From NCBI RefSeq assembly GCF_001436555.1, contig NZ_AYZR01000009.1:1-64000 (forward strand): 64,000 bases of DNA. Reading direction: 5' to 3'. Made by a program: the position numbers and the translations under genes. Below, one piece after another: positions 49,341-59,191 of the stretch. The notes under the pieces were generated by a model. That model was not told the origin of the DNA and did no database searches. It saw only the letters and a list, made by a program, of their open reading frames with translations. How positions within the stretch are numbered: the stretch's first letter is position 1; the number at the start of each line of letters is the position of its first letter. Source of the DNA: Lentilactobacillus senioris DSM 24302 = JCM 17472. GTDB lineage: Bacteria; Bacillota; Bacilli; Lactobacillales; Lactobacillaceae.

Positions 49341-51575
49341 CTACTCTTGTTTAACAATTGGGGCAAAGGCTGCTAATAAACGCTTGATCCCTTGTTGCTC
49401 AAAGGCAATATCTAATTCCATATCTTCGCCTTGACCAGAAACTTTCACAACCGTTCCAGTTCCCCAAGCTTTATGACTTACTTTATCACCAATTTGCCAT
49501 TGTTTCTTATTTGCACCCGTTTCTTTAGGCTTTTCTACAGTTTGACTAGGTCGTTTGTAGATTGAAGCCACCGCTTGGTCCGTTCTTCGGTCAAATGGTG
49601 TTCTTGGACCCGTACTTTCTGTTCGGCCCTGATTTTCAGGATGTAATAATTCTGGGGTGATTTCATTCACAAATCGTGATTCTGGATTACTTTGGCGTCG
49701 ACCATATAGCATCCGAGAAAACGCATTGGTGATGTACAACTTTTCTTTGGCTCGGGTAATTCCTACATAAGCTAATCTGCGTTCTTCTTGCATTTCAGAT
49801 TCATTTTGATTAGCACGAGATAGTGGGAACAAGCCCTCTTCCATTCCCATGATGAAAACAACTGGAAATTCTAGCCCTTTAGCTGCATGTAAGGTCATTA
49901 AGGTTACTTGACTGGTTTCTTCTTGTACGTCATCTTGATCAGATACCAACGCCAAATCACTTAAGAAGTCTATTAAGTTATCCACACCGGATCCGTCCTG
50001 GTGTTCTTGATCATACTTTTGAGTTACCGAAATGAATTCTTCAATGTTTTCAATTCTAGATTGAGCTTCCAAAGTCTTAGAAGCTTGTAGAGCTTTCACG
50101 TATCCGCTATTTTCTAATAGGTTTTCGGTAATTTCAGTAATGTCCATGTTGGCAGCTTTAACACTGGCTTGCTTGATTACGCCCGCAAATTGTTCAATTG
50201 CGTTTTTAGCCCTAGTAGACAAACCGTTTGCCAAGTCCACGTTTTGCGCTGCTTCTAATAAGCTCCACTGATGATCATTAGCAAACAACCGTAATTTTTC
50301 CACGCTAGTTTGTCCAACTCCGCGTTTTGGTTCGTTAATTACCCGTTCAAAACTCATGGAATCGCTAGGATTAGCCACTAAGGTTAAGTAAGCCAAAACA
50401 TCCCTAATTTCCTTTCGATCGTAGAACTTATGCCCACCAACCATGGTATAAGGAATATTAGATTTAAGTAAAGTTTCTTCCATCACCCGAGATTGCGCAT
50501 TAGTCCGGTACAGGATTGCTACACTCCCATAATTACGATGAGGTTTTTGAACTTCCTTTTGAATGTTAGCCACAATGAAGCGGGCTTCATCATTTTCGGT
50601 TTGTCCCCGATAATAAGAAATTTGTTCACCGTTATCGTTTTGGGTCCATAAGTTTTTATCTTTACGATTATCGTTATTAGCAATCACCGCGTTAGCTGCA
50701 TCCAAAATGGTTTTAGTGGAACGATAATTTTGTTCCAGCATCGTTACGTGAGCATCAGGATAATCTTTTTCAAAGTTCATGATGTTTTCCATGTTGGCCC
50801 CTCGCCAACCATAAATACTCTGGTCAGCATCCCCAACCACACAAATATTACGGTATTTAGCGGCCAACATATTAACTAACTTATATTGAGCTTCGTTAGT
50901 ATCCTGATATTCATCAACGTGAATGTAACGGAATTTATTTTGATAAAATTCAAGAGTTTCTTTAGAGCTATTGAATAGCTGAATTGTCATCATGATTAAG
51001 TCATCGAAGTCCAGCGCTTGATTGCGTTTTAATTCTGCTTGATATCGGTCGTAAACGTCACCCACAATCGATTCAAACGGACTAGTGAATTCCTGCTTAT
51101 ATTGTGCGGGAGTTAATAGATCATTTTTAGCATTAGAAATAGCCCCTAAAATAGAACGAGGATCATACTTCTTAATATCCAAATTCATATCAGTTAAGAT
51201 CCGTTTTACCAACGTCCGTTGCTCGCTGGTATCAGCAATAGTAAAAGCACGATTATAACCAATTTGATCGATATTTCTTCTGAGAATTTGCATACACAAA
51301 GAGTGAAAAGTTGATACCCAAACATCGGATCCGTTTCCGCCGAGTAAGTTATCTACCCGTTCTCGCATTTCGCGGGCTGCTTTGTTAGTGAAAGTGATCG
51401 CTAAAATGTTCCAGGGGTTAACGTGATCATGTTCGATCAAATAAGCAATTCTATGGGTTAAAACCCTCGTCTTGCCACTTCCAGCCCCTGCCATAATTAG
51501 CACTGGTCCCTGGGTCGAAATGACCGCATCTTTTTGTTCTTTATTGAGTTTTGCTGTTAAATCCTCTGTCGCCAC
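49341..51575 (-). CDS. pcrA: ATP-dependent DNA helicase PcrA
   Basis: A superfamily 1A 3'-5' helicase for repair and plasmid replication. Motifs: Walker A AGAGSGKTRVLTHR (around residue 31), motif Ia ITFTNKAAREM, motif II DEYQDTN (around 225), QSIYGWRGA, motif IV YRS and motif VI VGITRAKEKLY (around 610). A C-terminal Tudor-like segment (WQIGDKVSHKAWGTGTV) that binds RNA polymerase in relatives is present. Length 744. Confidence 0.98.
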   Translation of the reverse strand: MATEDLTAKLNKEQKDAVISTQGPVLIMAGAGSGKTRVLTHRIAYLIEHDHVNPWNILAITFTNKAAREMRERVDNLLGGNGSDVWVSTFHSLCMQILRRNIDQIGYNRAFTIADTSEQRTLVKRILTDMNLDIKKYDPRSILGAISNAKNDLLTPAQYKQEFTSPFESIVGDVYDRYQAELKRNQALDFDDLIMMTIQLFNSSKETLEFYQNKFRYIHVDEYQDTNEAQYKLVNMLAAKYRNICVVGDADQSIYGWRGANMENIMNFEKDYPDAHVTMLEQNYRSTKTILDAANAVIANNDNRKDKNLWTQNDNGEQISYYRGQTENDEARFIVANIQKEVQKPHRNYGSVAILYRTNAQSRVMEETLLKSNIPYTMVGGHKFYDRKEIRDVLAYLTLVANPSDSMSFERVINEPKRGVGQTSVEKLRLFANDHQWSLLEAAQNVDLANGLSTRAKNAIEQFAGVIKQASVKAANMDITEITENLLENSGYVKALQASKTLEAQSRIENIEEFISVTQKYDQEHQDGSGVDNLIDFLSDLALVSDQDDVQEETSQVTLMTLHAAKGLEFPVVFIMGMEEGLFPLSRANQNESEMQEERRLAYVGITRAKEKLYITNAFSRMLYGRRQSNPESRFVNEITPELLHPENQGRTESTGPRTPFDRRTDQAVASIYKRPSQTVEKPKETGANKKQWQIGDKVSHKAWGTGTVVKVSGQGEDMELDIAFEQQGIKRLLAAFAPIVKQE

Positions 51576-51650
51576 TTAATTGTCTTCCTTTCACTTAATA
51601 TCTTGTCAATTATACCAAAAATTAGCCTTCATTAGGCGTTTGCATTCAAT

Positions 51651-51676
51651 AAAAAAAGTCGGTTTTCCCGACTTAT
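51651..51676 (-). terminator. terminator after the PurK-like gene
   Basis: AAGTCGG-GAAAA-CCGACTT with seven T on the minus strand; the stem overlaps the stop codon. It separates the GH73-xpt-PurK-like unit from pcrA. Confidence 0.9.
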
Positions 51677-52854
51677 CCCACGCTTTGATATTTGCTATTA
51701 AAATCTATGTCGTCCCAGATACTAGTGCTTTCAATTTGCTTTAGAGTTTGGCTAACTGATTCGGTTGGAATCAAAATAATTCCTACAATGGTATCCAGAT
51801 CTGAGCTGGCATCTTGGTAAAAACTAAAATGCCAGTCATTTTTAATCACCCATTGAGTTTGGATTCGTTCAAAATCACGGCGCCGAACAGTTTGCATCAC
51901 CGTAGGTAAACTTGGCAATACATTAGTCAATGGCAAGCCTGAAATGGCCTTTAAGTGTTCAGTGAACTGATCGGTATTAGCTGCATACTCGAAAATCAAT
52001 CCGGCTTGGCTCAAATTAGGTGCCACTTTGTTAACGTAAATTGTTCCATTTTCTGATAAGAAAAAGGTAATCTCAAACGTTCCCACGTAGTCTAAATTAA
52101 ACGCAATTTCGTTAGCAATTCGCTTAATCTCTTGATCCACCAAAGGATCAATTTCAGGAGGCGTAAAAGCTGTTGTAACCTGACCGTCTTTATAAATTAA
52201 TTCAACGGTCGGAAAGATAGCTCGATTTCCCAAACCATCCCTAGTCACTACCACCGCATAATCACGTTGATGCTCAATAAACGATTCTAACACGTAAGTT
52301 CCAGCATCTAATAATCCAGAAGCATCCACAATATCTTTAGCTGATTTGATAAATAACTGCCTACCACTTAGTAACCCTCGCTGGATAGGCTTTAAAATTG
52401 CCGGATAACCAATCGAATTAATTCCCTGGTAAACATCTTCTAAATTAACTACCGTGGTGTAGGGAGCCATATTAATGTTTAAAGAATCAAAAAAACTCCG
52501 TTCAATTAACCGATCTTGCATAATTTCTAGCAAGTGATCACGTTGAGGCAAAGAAGTGTAACGTGACAAAAAACGTACAATTTCGGGATCAATTTCTTCG
52601 CTATTATAAGTGATTACGTCACAGCGTTCTGCAAACTGTTGCAGTGCTTTTTGATCCGTTAACGGACCTAAATATTTATAATCCGCTAACTGCATAGCTT
52701 CGTTCGTCTCATCTAAACTATACATAGCTACTTTAAAGCCCATTCGCTGTGCCATTACTATTAAAGAAGCACTACTTTGGTCATCCCCAATAACCCCAAT
52801 TGTTGCACCAGGATACAATATCCGTTCGTCAGCCACCGTCTTCACTACTTTCAT
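51673..52854 (-). CDS. PurK-like ATP-grasp protein with degenerate active site
   Basis: The 393-residue product has the full PurK (N5-carboxyaminoimidazole ribonucleotide synthase) layout: N-terminal TIGVIGDDQSSASLIVMAQRMGF, ATP-grasp LKPIQRG...GRQLFIK and the metal-site glutamate Glu261 in GTFEITFF. But the family's NExAPRxHNSGH motif reads NKVAPNLSQAGL (275-286), so the second metal glutamate is Lys276 and the substrate-binding R, H and H are lost. The PurK reaction is therefore unlikely. No purE or other purine biosynthesis gene is next to it; xpt lies upstream with an 81-base gap. Its real function is unknown. Confidence 0.8.
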   Translation of the reverse strand: MKVVKTVADERILYPGATIGVIGDDQSSASLIVMAQRMGFKVAMYSLDETNEAMQLADYKYLGPLTDQKALQQFAERCDVITYNSEEIDPEIVRFLSRYTSLPQRDHLLEIMQDRLIERSFFDSLNINMAPYTTVVNLEDVYQGINSIGYPAILKPIQRGLLSGRQLFIKSAKDIVDASGLLDAGTYVLESFIEHQRDYAVVVTRDGLGNRAIFPTVELIYKDGQVTTAFTPPEIDPLVDQEIKRIANEIAFNLDYVGTFEITFFLSENGTIYVNKVAPNLSQAGLIFEYAANTDQFTEHLKAISGLPLTNVLPSLPTVMQTVRRRDFERIQTQWVIKNDWHFSFYQDASSDLDTIVGIILIPTESVSQTLKQIESTSIWDDIDFNSKYQSVG

Positions 52855-52935
52855 TTAATGTTATCTCTAATGTTAAAGTTATTATGCCAATTTGACAAAC
52901 TTTTTAACCCCTTTACCGGCAAACTTTGTTATTTT

Positions 52936-54149
<1,214 letters not shown>

Positions 54150-54232
54150 GCCTACCCCAATCTTTCCACAGTTTACAACTATTCTATCCGGAATTTGAGC
54201 AGATGACAATTAATATTTGATAAAGAAATTGT

Positions 54233-54261
54233 TTGACAAACAGTTCTTTTTCGAGTAACTT
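54233..54261 (+). promoter_or_regulatory. promoter of the DUF2187-like gene
   Basis: A perfect TTGACA (54233-54238), 17 bases, then TAACTT (54256-54261). Confidence 0.5.
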
Positions 54262-54296
54262 AACCACTGATACTTTAAAATACGGAGATGAATTAA

Positions 54297-54563
54297 ATGG
54301 CAAAAAGCACTGAAATGTCAGCCGATCAAGCTAAGTTCCACGTTGGCGACGAAGTTGGCTTCAAACTTGAAGGTAGTGACTTTACCGGTTTTATCGACAA
54401 AGGTTACAATAACTCTTTTCTAATTACCTTTGAATCTAGTGATCCAGAAATTATTGATAAATACCACAATAAAGTAGTTATCAACAATAAGCAACTCAAA
54501 ATGATCAAAGCCGCTCCTCAACCAGATCCAGAACCAGAAGAAGACGAAGAAGATTCTAAATAG
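54297..54563 (+). CDS. small acidic-tailed DUF2187-like protein
   Basis: An 88-residue cytosolic protein. Residues 14-70 look like a small beta-barrel (FHVGDEVGFKLEGSDFTGFI, then VVINNKQLKMI) in the style of DUF2187/KOW-like proteins such as YkvS. The last 15 residues are nearly all proline and acidic (DPEPEEDEEDSK). GGAG lies 9 bases upstream of the ATG, and a strong terminator follows, so it is an independent gene. Function unknown; the acidic tail suggests a protein-interaction or nucleic-acid-mimic role, which is speculation. Confidence 0.7.
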   Translation: MAKSTEMSADQAKFHVGDEVGFKLEGSDFTGFIDKGYNNSFLITFESSDPEIIDKYHNKVVINNKQLKMIKAAPQPDPEPEEDEEDSK

Positions 54564-54568
54564 CAACT

Positions 54569-54613
54569 AAAAAGGCTCTTAATTAATCACGGATTAATTA
54601 AGAACCTTTTTTA
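54569..54613. terminator. bidirectional terminator
   Basis: AAAGGCTCTTAATTAATC pairs with GATTAATTAAGAACCTTT (one mismatch) across ACG, with six T on the plus strand. It lies between convergent genes. Confidence 0.9.
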
Positions 54614-55201
54614 TTTGTGCTTGTTGATAACTTTTAATAACGGCTGACCAATTAGTGGAGTTACAATTCCGCTAAAAATAGCTTCTGGCACTCCGTTGGT
54701 CCCAATAACCCCTAGCAAATAAGGTAACAATGCCTTTACGTTAACTTGATATAACTGTGGAGCGTTTCCCTTATAGAATAAGTAAATCAAGCCTAATACC
54801 AAAATAGTATTTGTTAATGAACCACAAATTGCGGCCACTGAAATAGCAATTCCCGTTTTTTTGAATCTACCTTTTAGCTGTTGGTAAACAACTCCGGCCA
54901 CTACCCCTACCATAATTCGTGGTAAAACAGAGACTACCGGGTTAACAAAGACAATCGTAGCTAAAGGGCTGGTGGGCCACACAAAAGCTCTGACAAAGGT
55001 GATAACCCCCCAGACGCCCCCAATAATCGCTCCGTCAACGGTTCCTAACAAAATTGCGGCCAGCGCAACCGTTACTGGAATAATAGTAATCGACAACGGT
55101 CCAATCGGAATTAATCCTAAAATTGGCACCGATGTTTGCAAGATAATAATAGCTATAAACATAGCGAGCATATTAAGCCGATATGCATTATTTTTCTTCA
55201 T
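54611..55201 (-). CDS. ECF transporter substrate-binding S component
   Basis: A very hydrophobic protein (about 196 residues, six helices) with the ECF S-component N-terminal helix pattern (MLAMFIAIIILQTSVPILGLIPIG) and IGGVWGVITFVRAF. It belongs to the ECF_trnsprt family that includes pantothenate and folate binders; the vitamin cannot be told. The energising EcfA1-A2-T module is in the same window at 61085-63544, and S components in lactobacilli share it. The start may be ATG 55201 (AGGGG 10 bases upstream) or ATG 55210. No riboswitch is seen in its short leader. Confidence 0.83.
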   Translation of the reverse strand: MKKNNAYRLNMLAMFIAIIILQTSVPILGLIPIGPLSITIIPVTVALAAILLGTVDGAIIGGVWGVITFVRAFVWPTSPLATIVFVNPVVSVLPRIMVGVVAGVVYQQLKGRFKKTGIAISVAAICGSLTNTILVLGLIYLFYKGNAPQLYQVNVKALLPYLLGVIGTNGVPEAIFSGIVTPLIGQPLLKVINKHK

Positions 55202-55279
55202 GACTCCCATACCCCTCGATAGTTTAATGGGGTTATTATACCATTTCTAAAATTATTCTTGGATAAAAAATCCCGAAGT

Positions 55280-55978
55280 TTAATTCTCTTCCGGCTTATT
55301 CAAAGTTAATTGAGTAGCGTCTACTCCAAAATACTTAGTAGTTAATTGTTCTAATTCATTCATCGCCGCAGTTGCTCGTTGAGCCTGTTGTTCATTAACC
55401 GATTCCATCACCAAAATCGCATTTTGAGTTTGTTCAGTCAACATAGTACGTTTAGCCTCTCTCCAGTTCAAACTACGACAAATCGCTCCTTCATCATCGT
55501 AGTAAATCATTTCGCCTGGTAGCGCCGGAGCATCTTCTTCTGCGCCTAATGGCCAAAAGCTTTCTCCACCTTGAGCCAGTCCTAAATGCATAGCGCCCTT
55601 GATTTGATCAATATCTTCACCACCGGTTGGAACAGCGTATTTCATCGAAACACTGTTATAAAAATCCACTAGCGGGTTAATACTGGTAAATTGGTGTCCT
55701 TGGCTAATTCGTTTCAACAGCGCTTCAATTGAGGAGCGGGCTCCTTTTTTAGTTTTAAATTTTCTAAGGGCCTGACGCCACTGAGCTACCACTTCGTTTT
55801 CGCTAAACACATCGGCAGTAATAAATTGCTGTGCGTCTTTTTCCGCATTTTGCAGTAATTTGTTAAATTCCGTCACCGAGTCAACGGGATGATTGTCAAT
55901 TCCCCGTAGTTCTAATAAATTGATTTGCCCCTCTGGAAATAATTCCCAAAATTCTGGTTCTACAACTACAGTTTTCAT
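55280..55978 (-). CDS. B3/B4 tRNA-editing-like domain protein
   Basis: A stand-alone domain (232 residues) like the B3/B4 editing domain of phenylalanyl-tRNA synthetase beta chain. The core is NPLVDFYNSVSMKYAVPTGGEDIDQIKGAMHLGLA (about residues 95-130), with GEMIYYDDEGAICRSLNWREAKRT following. Such free proteins may hydrolyse mischarged tRNA or bind amino acids. I start at 55978, with GGAGG 7 bases upstream inside the preceding gene; the TAA of that gene overlaps this ATG. It is last of marR-GNAT-B3/4. Confidence 0.85.
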   Translation of the reverse strand: MKTVVVEPEFWELFPEGQINLLELRGIDNHPVDSVTEFNKLLQNAEKDAQQFITADVFSENEVVAQWRQALRKFKTKKGARSSIEALLKRISQGHQFTSINPLVDFYNSVSMKYAVPTGGEDIDQIKGAMHLGLAQGGESFWPLGAEEDAPALPGEMIYYDDEGAICRSLNWREAKRTMLTEQTQNAILVMESVNEQQAQRATAAMNELEQLTTKYFGVDATQLTLNKPEEN

Positions 55979-56502
55979 TATTTGTCCTCCAATGTTTTCG
56001 TCATAATCCAATCCGTTTGCTTACTATTGCCAATGGTAAAAATATATTCAGTAGTTCGAATAAACCCTGCTTGAGCGTAAAAACGTTGTGCTGATAAATT
56101 ATGCTCCCAAACCCCTAACCAAATTAGTGGCTTGTTCAACTGAGTTGCTCTTTGTACTGCCCAGGCCATTAGTTGCTTTCCGATACCTATTTTTTGATAA
56201 GTATTTAGCACGTAAATTCGTTGAATTTCTAATGCCATCGGGTAATCTCGTTCGGTTTGAGCCGTTGCTACGTTAAGCTTTAAATAACCTACTACTTTTT
56301 CGTTCACCTTAGCAAAATAAAATTCTGAATTAGGATTTGCTAGTTCTTGTTTTAGTTTGGTTTCGGTAAGTTGCTCATCCAGGTACCTAGCAATATCATC
56401 CCGGTTATTCTCCGTCTCAAATGTAGCCGCAAAAGTTTTTCGACTTAGCGTCACCAGTTGTGTCAATTCTGTTGGGTGCACCGCTTCAATCATGATCTGC
56501 AT
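55978..56502 (-). CDS. GNAT family N-acetyltransferase
   Basis: A 174-residue acetyltransferase. The acetyl-CoA motif is RIYVLNTYQKIGIGKQLMAWAV (Q/RxxGxG/A type, around residue 105-125) and NKPLIWLGVWEHNLSAQRFYAQAGF gives motif B. The substrate is unknown. Its start lies within the last codons of the MarR gene (17-base overlap) and its stop overlaps the next start, so the three genes are translationally coupled. An alternative ATG at 56493 is possible. Confidence 0.88.
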   Translation of the reverse strand: MQIMIEAVHPTELTQLVTLSRKTFAATFETENNRDDIARYLDEQLTETKLKQELANPNSEFYFAKVNEKVVGYLKLNVATAQTERDYPMALEIQRIYVLNTYQKIGIGKQLMAWAVQRATQLNKPLIWLGVWEHNLSAQRFYAQAGFIRTTEYIFTIGNSKQTDWIMTKTLEDK

Positions 56503-56962
56503 CTTGTTTTAAATACCCCCTAATACCGCCTTTTTTAACCAATTCCCAGTCTCCATTAACGTTTTCTTCCACTTGATTTAACAATCTCGCTAATTGCTCT
56601 TTCTCGGCTTGACTTAATCCCATTAATGCCACTTGGTTAGAATAATCATTTTCTGCTTTAATAATCGGGTAAATGGACAGCCCCCGTTCGGTCGCAAAAA
56701 TATGTTTATTTTTCTTGTTAGTTCCACTACTTCTTCGTTCAACCAATCCGTTTGATTCCAATTTTTTAATTGCGCGGGCCACAGTTGATCGATCAACCTT
56801 CAGCATTGTGGATAACTCTTCTGAAATAATTCCCGGTTGCTCACAAACTCGAACTAAATAAAGGTATTGGCCTTTGGTTAATTCATACGGTTTAAATTCA
56901 ATGTTACTAATTGAATCCAAAGCTCTTGCAATATTACCTAATGATCGCAAAATTTCTACCAT
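56486..56962 (-). CDS. MarR family transcriptional regulator
   Basis: A 158-residue winged-helix regulator. The DNA-binding region is ISEELSTMLKVDRSTVARAIKKLESNGLVERR (around residues 47-78) and flanking helices form the dimer. It leads the operon with a GNAT enzyme and a B3/4 protein, which it probably autoregulates. Its promoter (56992-57020) carries a TTGCATTTGCAA palindrome over the -35. The ligand is not known. No cysteine suggesting redox sensing is conserved beyond Cys55. Confidence 0.9.
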   Translation of the reverse strand: MVEILRSLGNIARALDSISNIEFKPYELTKGQYLYLVRVCEQPGIISEELSTMLKVDRSTVARAIKKLESNGLVERRSSGTNKKNKHIFATERGLSIYPIIKAENDYSNQVALMGLSQAEKEQLARLLNQVEENVNGDWELVKKGGIRGYLKQDADHD

Positions 56963-56991
56963 TGTTTCTCTCCTACTTAAGCTTAAATTTT

Positions 56992-57020
56992 ATTATACCG
57001 ATTTTTTATTGCAAATGCAA
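56992..57020 (-). promoter_or_regulatory. marR promoter with palindromic operator
   Basis: TTGCAT (57015-57020), 17 bases, TATAAT (56992-56997). The palindrome TTGCAAATGCAA (57009-57020) covers the -35, a typical MarR site. Confidence 0.72.
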
Positions 57021-57042
57021 CATTATCGACAAGCTTCAGAAC

Positions 57043-57058
57043 ATACCATTTGTGGTAT
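57043..57058. promoter_or_regulatory. second palindrome in the marR-rhodanese gap
   Basis: ATACCA-TTTG-TGGTAT is a perfect 6-bp inverted repeat between two divergent promoters. It could bind MarR or CstR, or be chance. Confidence 0.35.
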
Positions 57059-57116
57059 ATGGTTAATTAGAGCTTTATTTAATTAGTAATTATGATAACC
57101 ATCTTTTTTAGCATCA

Positions 57117-57146
57117 TTGACAAATAGGCATTTAAGCGTTTAATAT
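57117..57146 (+). promoter_or_regulatory. rhodanese-cstR promoter
   Basis: A perfect TTGACA (57117-57122) with TAATAT (57141-57146) 18 bases downstream. Confidence 0.7.
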
Positions 57147-57165
57147 ACCTCTCTGGGTATATTAA
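57140..57165 (+). promoter_or_regulatory. CstR/CsoR-type operator
   Basis: TTAATATACC-TCTCTG-GGTATATTAA is a perfect 10-bp inverted repeat with a G/C-rich centre flanked by AT arms, the form of CsoR/CstR sites (ATACC...GGTAT). It overlaps the -10 box. Confidence 0.8.
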
Positions 57166-57196
57166 TTAAATAAATTTATACGTTAAGGAGCAAACC

Positions 57197-57493
57197 ATGT
57201 TTGACAACATCACCACTAATGAATTAGCCATCAAAATGCAAGCTAGTAACCTTAAACTCATCGATGTTAGAGAGGACTACGAATTCGATGAAGGACACGT
57301 TCCTGGTGCACTAAATTTACCGCTTAGTCAATTGTTATCCGACTACCAGCAATTAGATACGGCCACCCCTTATTACTTAATCTGTCGTTCCGGAGCCCGC
57401 TCAGCTAACGCCGCTACGTTTTTAACCCAACAAGGTTATCAAGTTACTAACGTTACCGGAGGCATGCTGGCCTGGAATGGAGTTGTCGAGTAA
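57197..57493 (+). CDS. rhodanese-like sulfurtransferase
   Basis: A single-domain rhodanese of 98 residues. The start LKLIDVREDYEFDEGHVPGALNLPL is canonical and the persulfide-forming Cys63 is in the active loop CRSGARS. It moves sulfane sulfur between thiols in the cytosol. AAGGAG is 6 bases before the ATG. Its TAA overlaps the cstR ATG, and both are behind a CstR-type operator, so it is probably induced by persulfide or sulfide stress. Confidence 0.93.
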   Translation: MFDNITTNELAIKMQASNLKLIDVREDYEFDEGHVPGALNLPLSQLLSDYQQLDTATPYYLICRSGARSANAATFLTQQGYQVTNVTGGMLAWNGVVE

Positions 57494-57753
57494 TGCCAAC
57501 TTGTGATAAAACCGTCTTAAATCGTTTAAAACGCACGGAAGGTCAACTTCGCGGAATCCAAAAAATGATCTCTGAAGAAAAGGATTGTACCGCGATTGTT
57601 ACCCAATTAAGTGCCGTTCGTTCTAGCGTTGACCACATTATGGGGTTAATTGTCGCCGAAAATTTAAAAAGTTGCTTTGAAAACCCGGAAATAGATGCAA
57701 TCGCTCAAGAAGCAAAAGTGACGGAAGCCATTAAACTAATTATGAAAAAATAA
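57493..57753 (+). CDS. cstR: CsoR/RcnR family repressor, CstR-like
   Basis: An 86-residue all-helical repressor with RLKRTEGQLRGIQKMI at the start. The two sensing cysteines are Cys32 (EKDCTAIV) and Cys61 (NLKSCFEN), and the residue that is histidine in copper-sensing CsoR is Asn57. That pattern matches CstR, which senses persulfides by crosslinking the two cysteines. It is translationally coupled to a rhodanese gene, the usual CstR partner. An extra Cys4 is present. Autoregulation is read from the operator at 57140-57165. Confidence 0.87.
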   Translation: MPTCDKTVLNRLKRTEGQLRGIQKMISEEKDCTAIVTQLSAVRSSVDHIMGLIVAENLKSCFENPEIDAIAQEAKVTEAIKLIMKK

Positions 57754-57754
57754 A

Positions 57755-57796
57755 AACCTGCCAAAGCTAGTTATTACTAGTCTCAGCAGGTTTTTT
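57755..57796. terminator. bidirectional terminator, cstR/rclA
   Basis: AAACCTGC pairs with GCAGGTTT, with an inner CTAG/CTAG, and T-tracts on both sides between convergent genes. Confidence 0.85.
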
Positions 57797-57797
57797 A

Positions 57798-59153
57798 TTA
57801 TTTGATTGTCCCAAACAAGTCGTTAAAGGCTTCAGTCATTGTAGGATGAGAATAAATTTGGTCTCGTAAAACCTCATATGGTAAATGTTGGTGCATAGCT
57901 AAAGAAATCATGTTGATTAATTCTTGGGCTTCAATGCAGTATAACGTAGCTCCCAAGATCTCATGGTTAGCTGGGTCCACTAACACTTTTAAGTACCCGG
58001 TTGTATTACCTAATACGTGCGCTTTTGGCACAGCGGTAGTAGCTAGTTTACCAACTTGGTATGCGATTTGTTGGTTCTTAGCCTGTTCTTCATTTAAGCC
58101 AATCGTTGCCACCGGAGTGTTTAAGAAGACTACGTGGGGAACTAATTCTTGCTCTGCTAAGGTTCGTTTGCCATCTCCTACTAGTTGATCCAACACAATT
58201 CGGTAATCGTCTAAGGAAATGTAAGTAAATTGTGCGCCACCCCGGACGTCCCCCATTGCCCAAATGTTATCCACATTAGTTCGCAAGTGGTCATCCACAA
58301 TGATGCCCCGCTGATTAGTGGCAATCCCCGCCTTATCTAAACCAAGTTTAGCAATATTAGCTTTTCTCCCAGTAGCCACTAAAATGGTATCAGCAGTTAT
58401 CGTGCGCTGTTGGCCGTCTTGATTAAACTCAATTTTGGCTTCTCCTACTTGATTAATTACCTGGGTGACTTGGGCATTTAATTCAAACTCAACTCCCTTA
58501 GCAGCCATGTCACGTTGAACAGCCATTGCTAGTTCTCGTTCATCCCGTGCCATAAATTGTTTACCCGCATCAATAATTGTCACTTGAGAGCCAAAATTAG
58601 CGTAGATGGAGGCAAATTCTAATCCAATGTAGCCACCGCCAACAATAGCAAGGTGCTTAGGAAGTCTGCGTTGATCCATCAAGGTTTCACTTGTTTGCAT
58701 AAATGGACTAGTTGCTAACCCCGAAATTTCAGGAATAATCGGGGTACTCCCGGTATTAATAAAAATTCGCTCGCCACTAATTTGATCAACCTTACCATTT
58801 TGATATGTAACTTTAAGTTGCTTAGGCGCTTCAAACTCTGCCCAGCCATTTAACACGGTCACGGTTGCTTTGTCACTTAACTTATGAAGGTTACTGCTCC
58901 GCAAAGTACCGGTCACATCGTTTTTATTTACGATGGCACTCCGATAATTTTCCTGAGCATCGCCCAACCGATTATTTTGAGAACTGGTTAATAGGGTTTT
59001 GGTAGGGATGCAAGCCACGTTAATACAAGTCCCACCGTACATTTTATCCGATGCCTCAATCATAATCACAGATTCACCACGATTCGCTAACGCCCCGGCT
59101 AATGTTTTCGCCGCTTTGCCGAAACCAATAAATACGTTTTGTGCAGTAATCAT
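57798..59153 (-). CDS. rclA: RclA-type flavin disulfide oxidoreductase
   Basis: A 451-residue FAD enzyme of the class I pyridine nucleotide-disulfide family. The N-terminus IGFGKAAKTLAGAL and the redox pair in GGTCINVACIPTKT (Cys43, Cys48) closely follow E. coli RclA. GGGYIGLEFASIYANFGS is the NAD(P)H site and HPTMTEAFNDLF lies at the end. RclA relatives reduce hypothiocyanous acid and resist reactive chlorine. GGAGG is 8 bases before the ATG. No RclR-type regulator is adjacent. A mercuric reductase or dihydrolipoamide dehydrogenase is less likely given the start and end motifs. Confidence 0.87.
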   Translation of the reverse strand: MITAQNVFIGFGKAAKTLAGALANRGESVIMIEASDKMYGGTCINVACIPTKTLLTSSQNNRLGDAQENYRSAIVNKNDVTGTLRSSNLHKLSDKATVTVLNGWAEFEAPKQLKVTYQNGKVDQISGERIFINTGSTPIIPEISGLATSPFMQTSETLMDQRRLPKHLAIVGGGYIGLEFASIYANFGSQVTIIDAGKQFMARDERELAMAVQRDMAAKGVEFELNAQVTQVINQVGEAKIEFNQDGQQRTITADTILVATGRKANIAKLGLDKAGIATNQRGIIVDDHLRTNVDNIWAMGDVRGGAQFTYISLDDYRIVLDQLVGDGKRTLAEQELVPHVVFLNTPVATIGLNEEQAKNQQIAYQVGKLATTAVPKAHVLGNTTGYLKVLVDPANHEILGATLYCIEAQELINMISLAMHQHLPYEVLRDQIYSHPTMTEAFNDLFGTIK

Positions 59154-59191
59154 AAACAGTTCCTCCCATTATTCGAATTCAGATTAAACTC

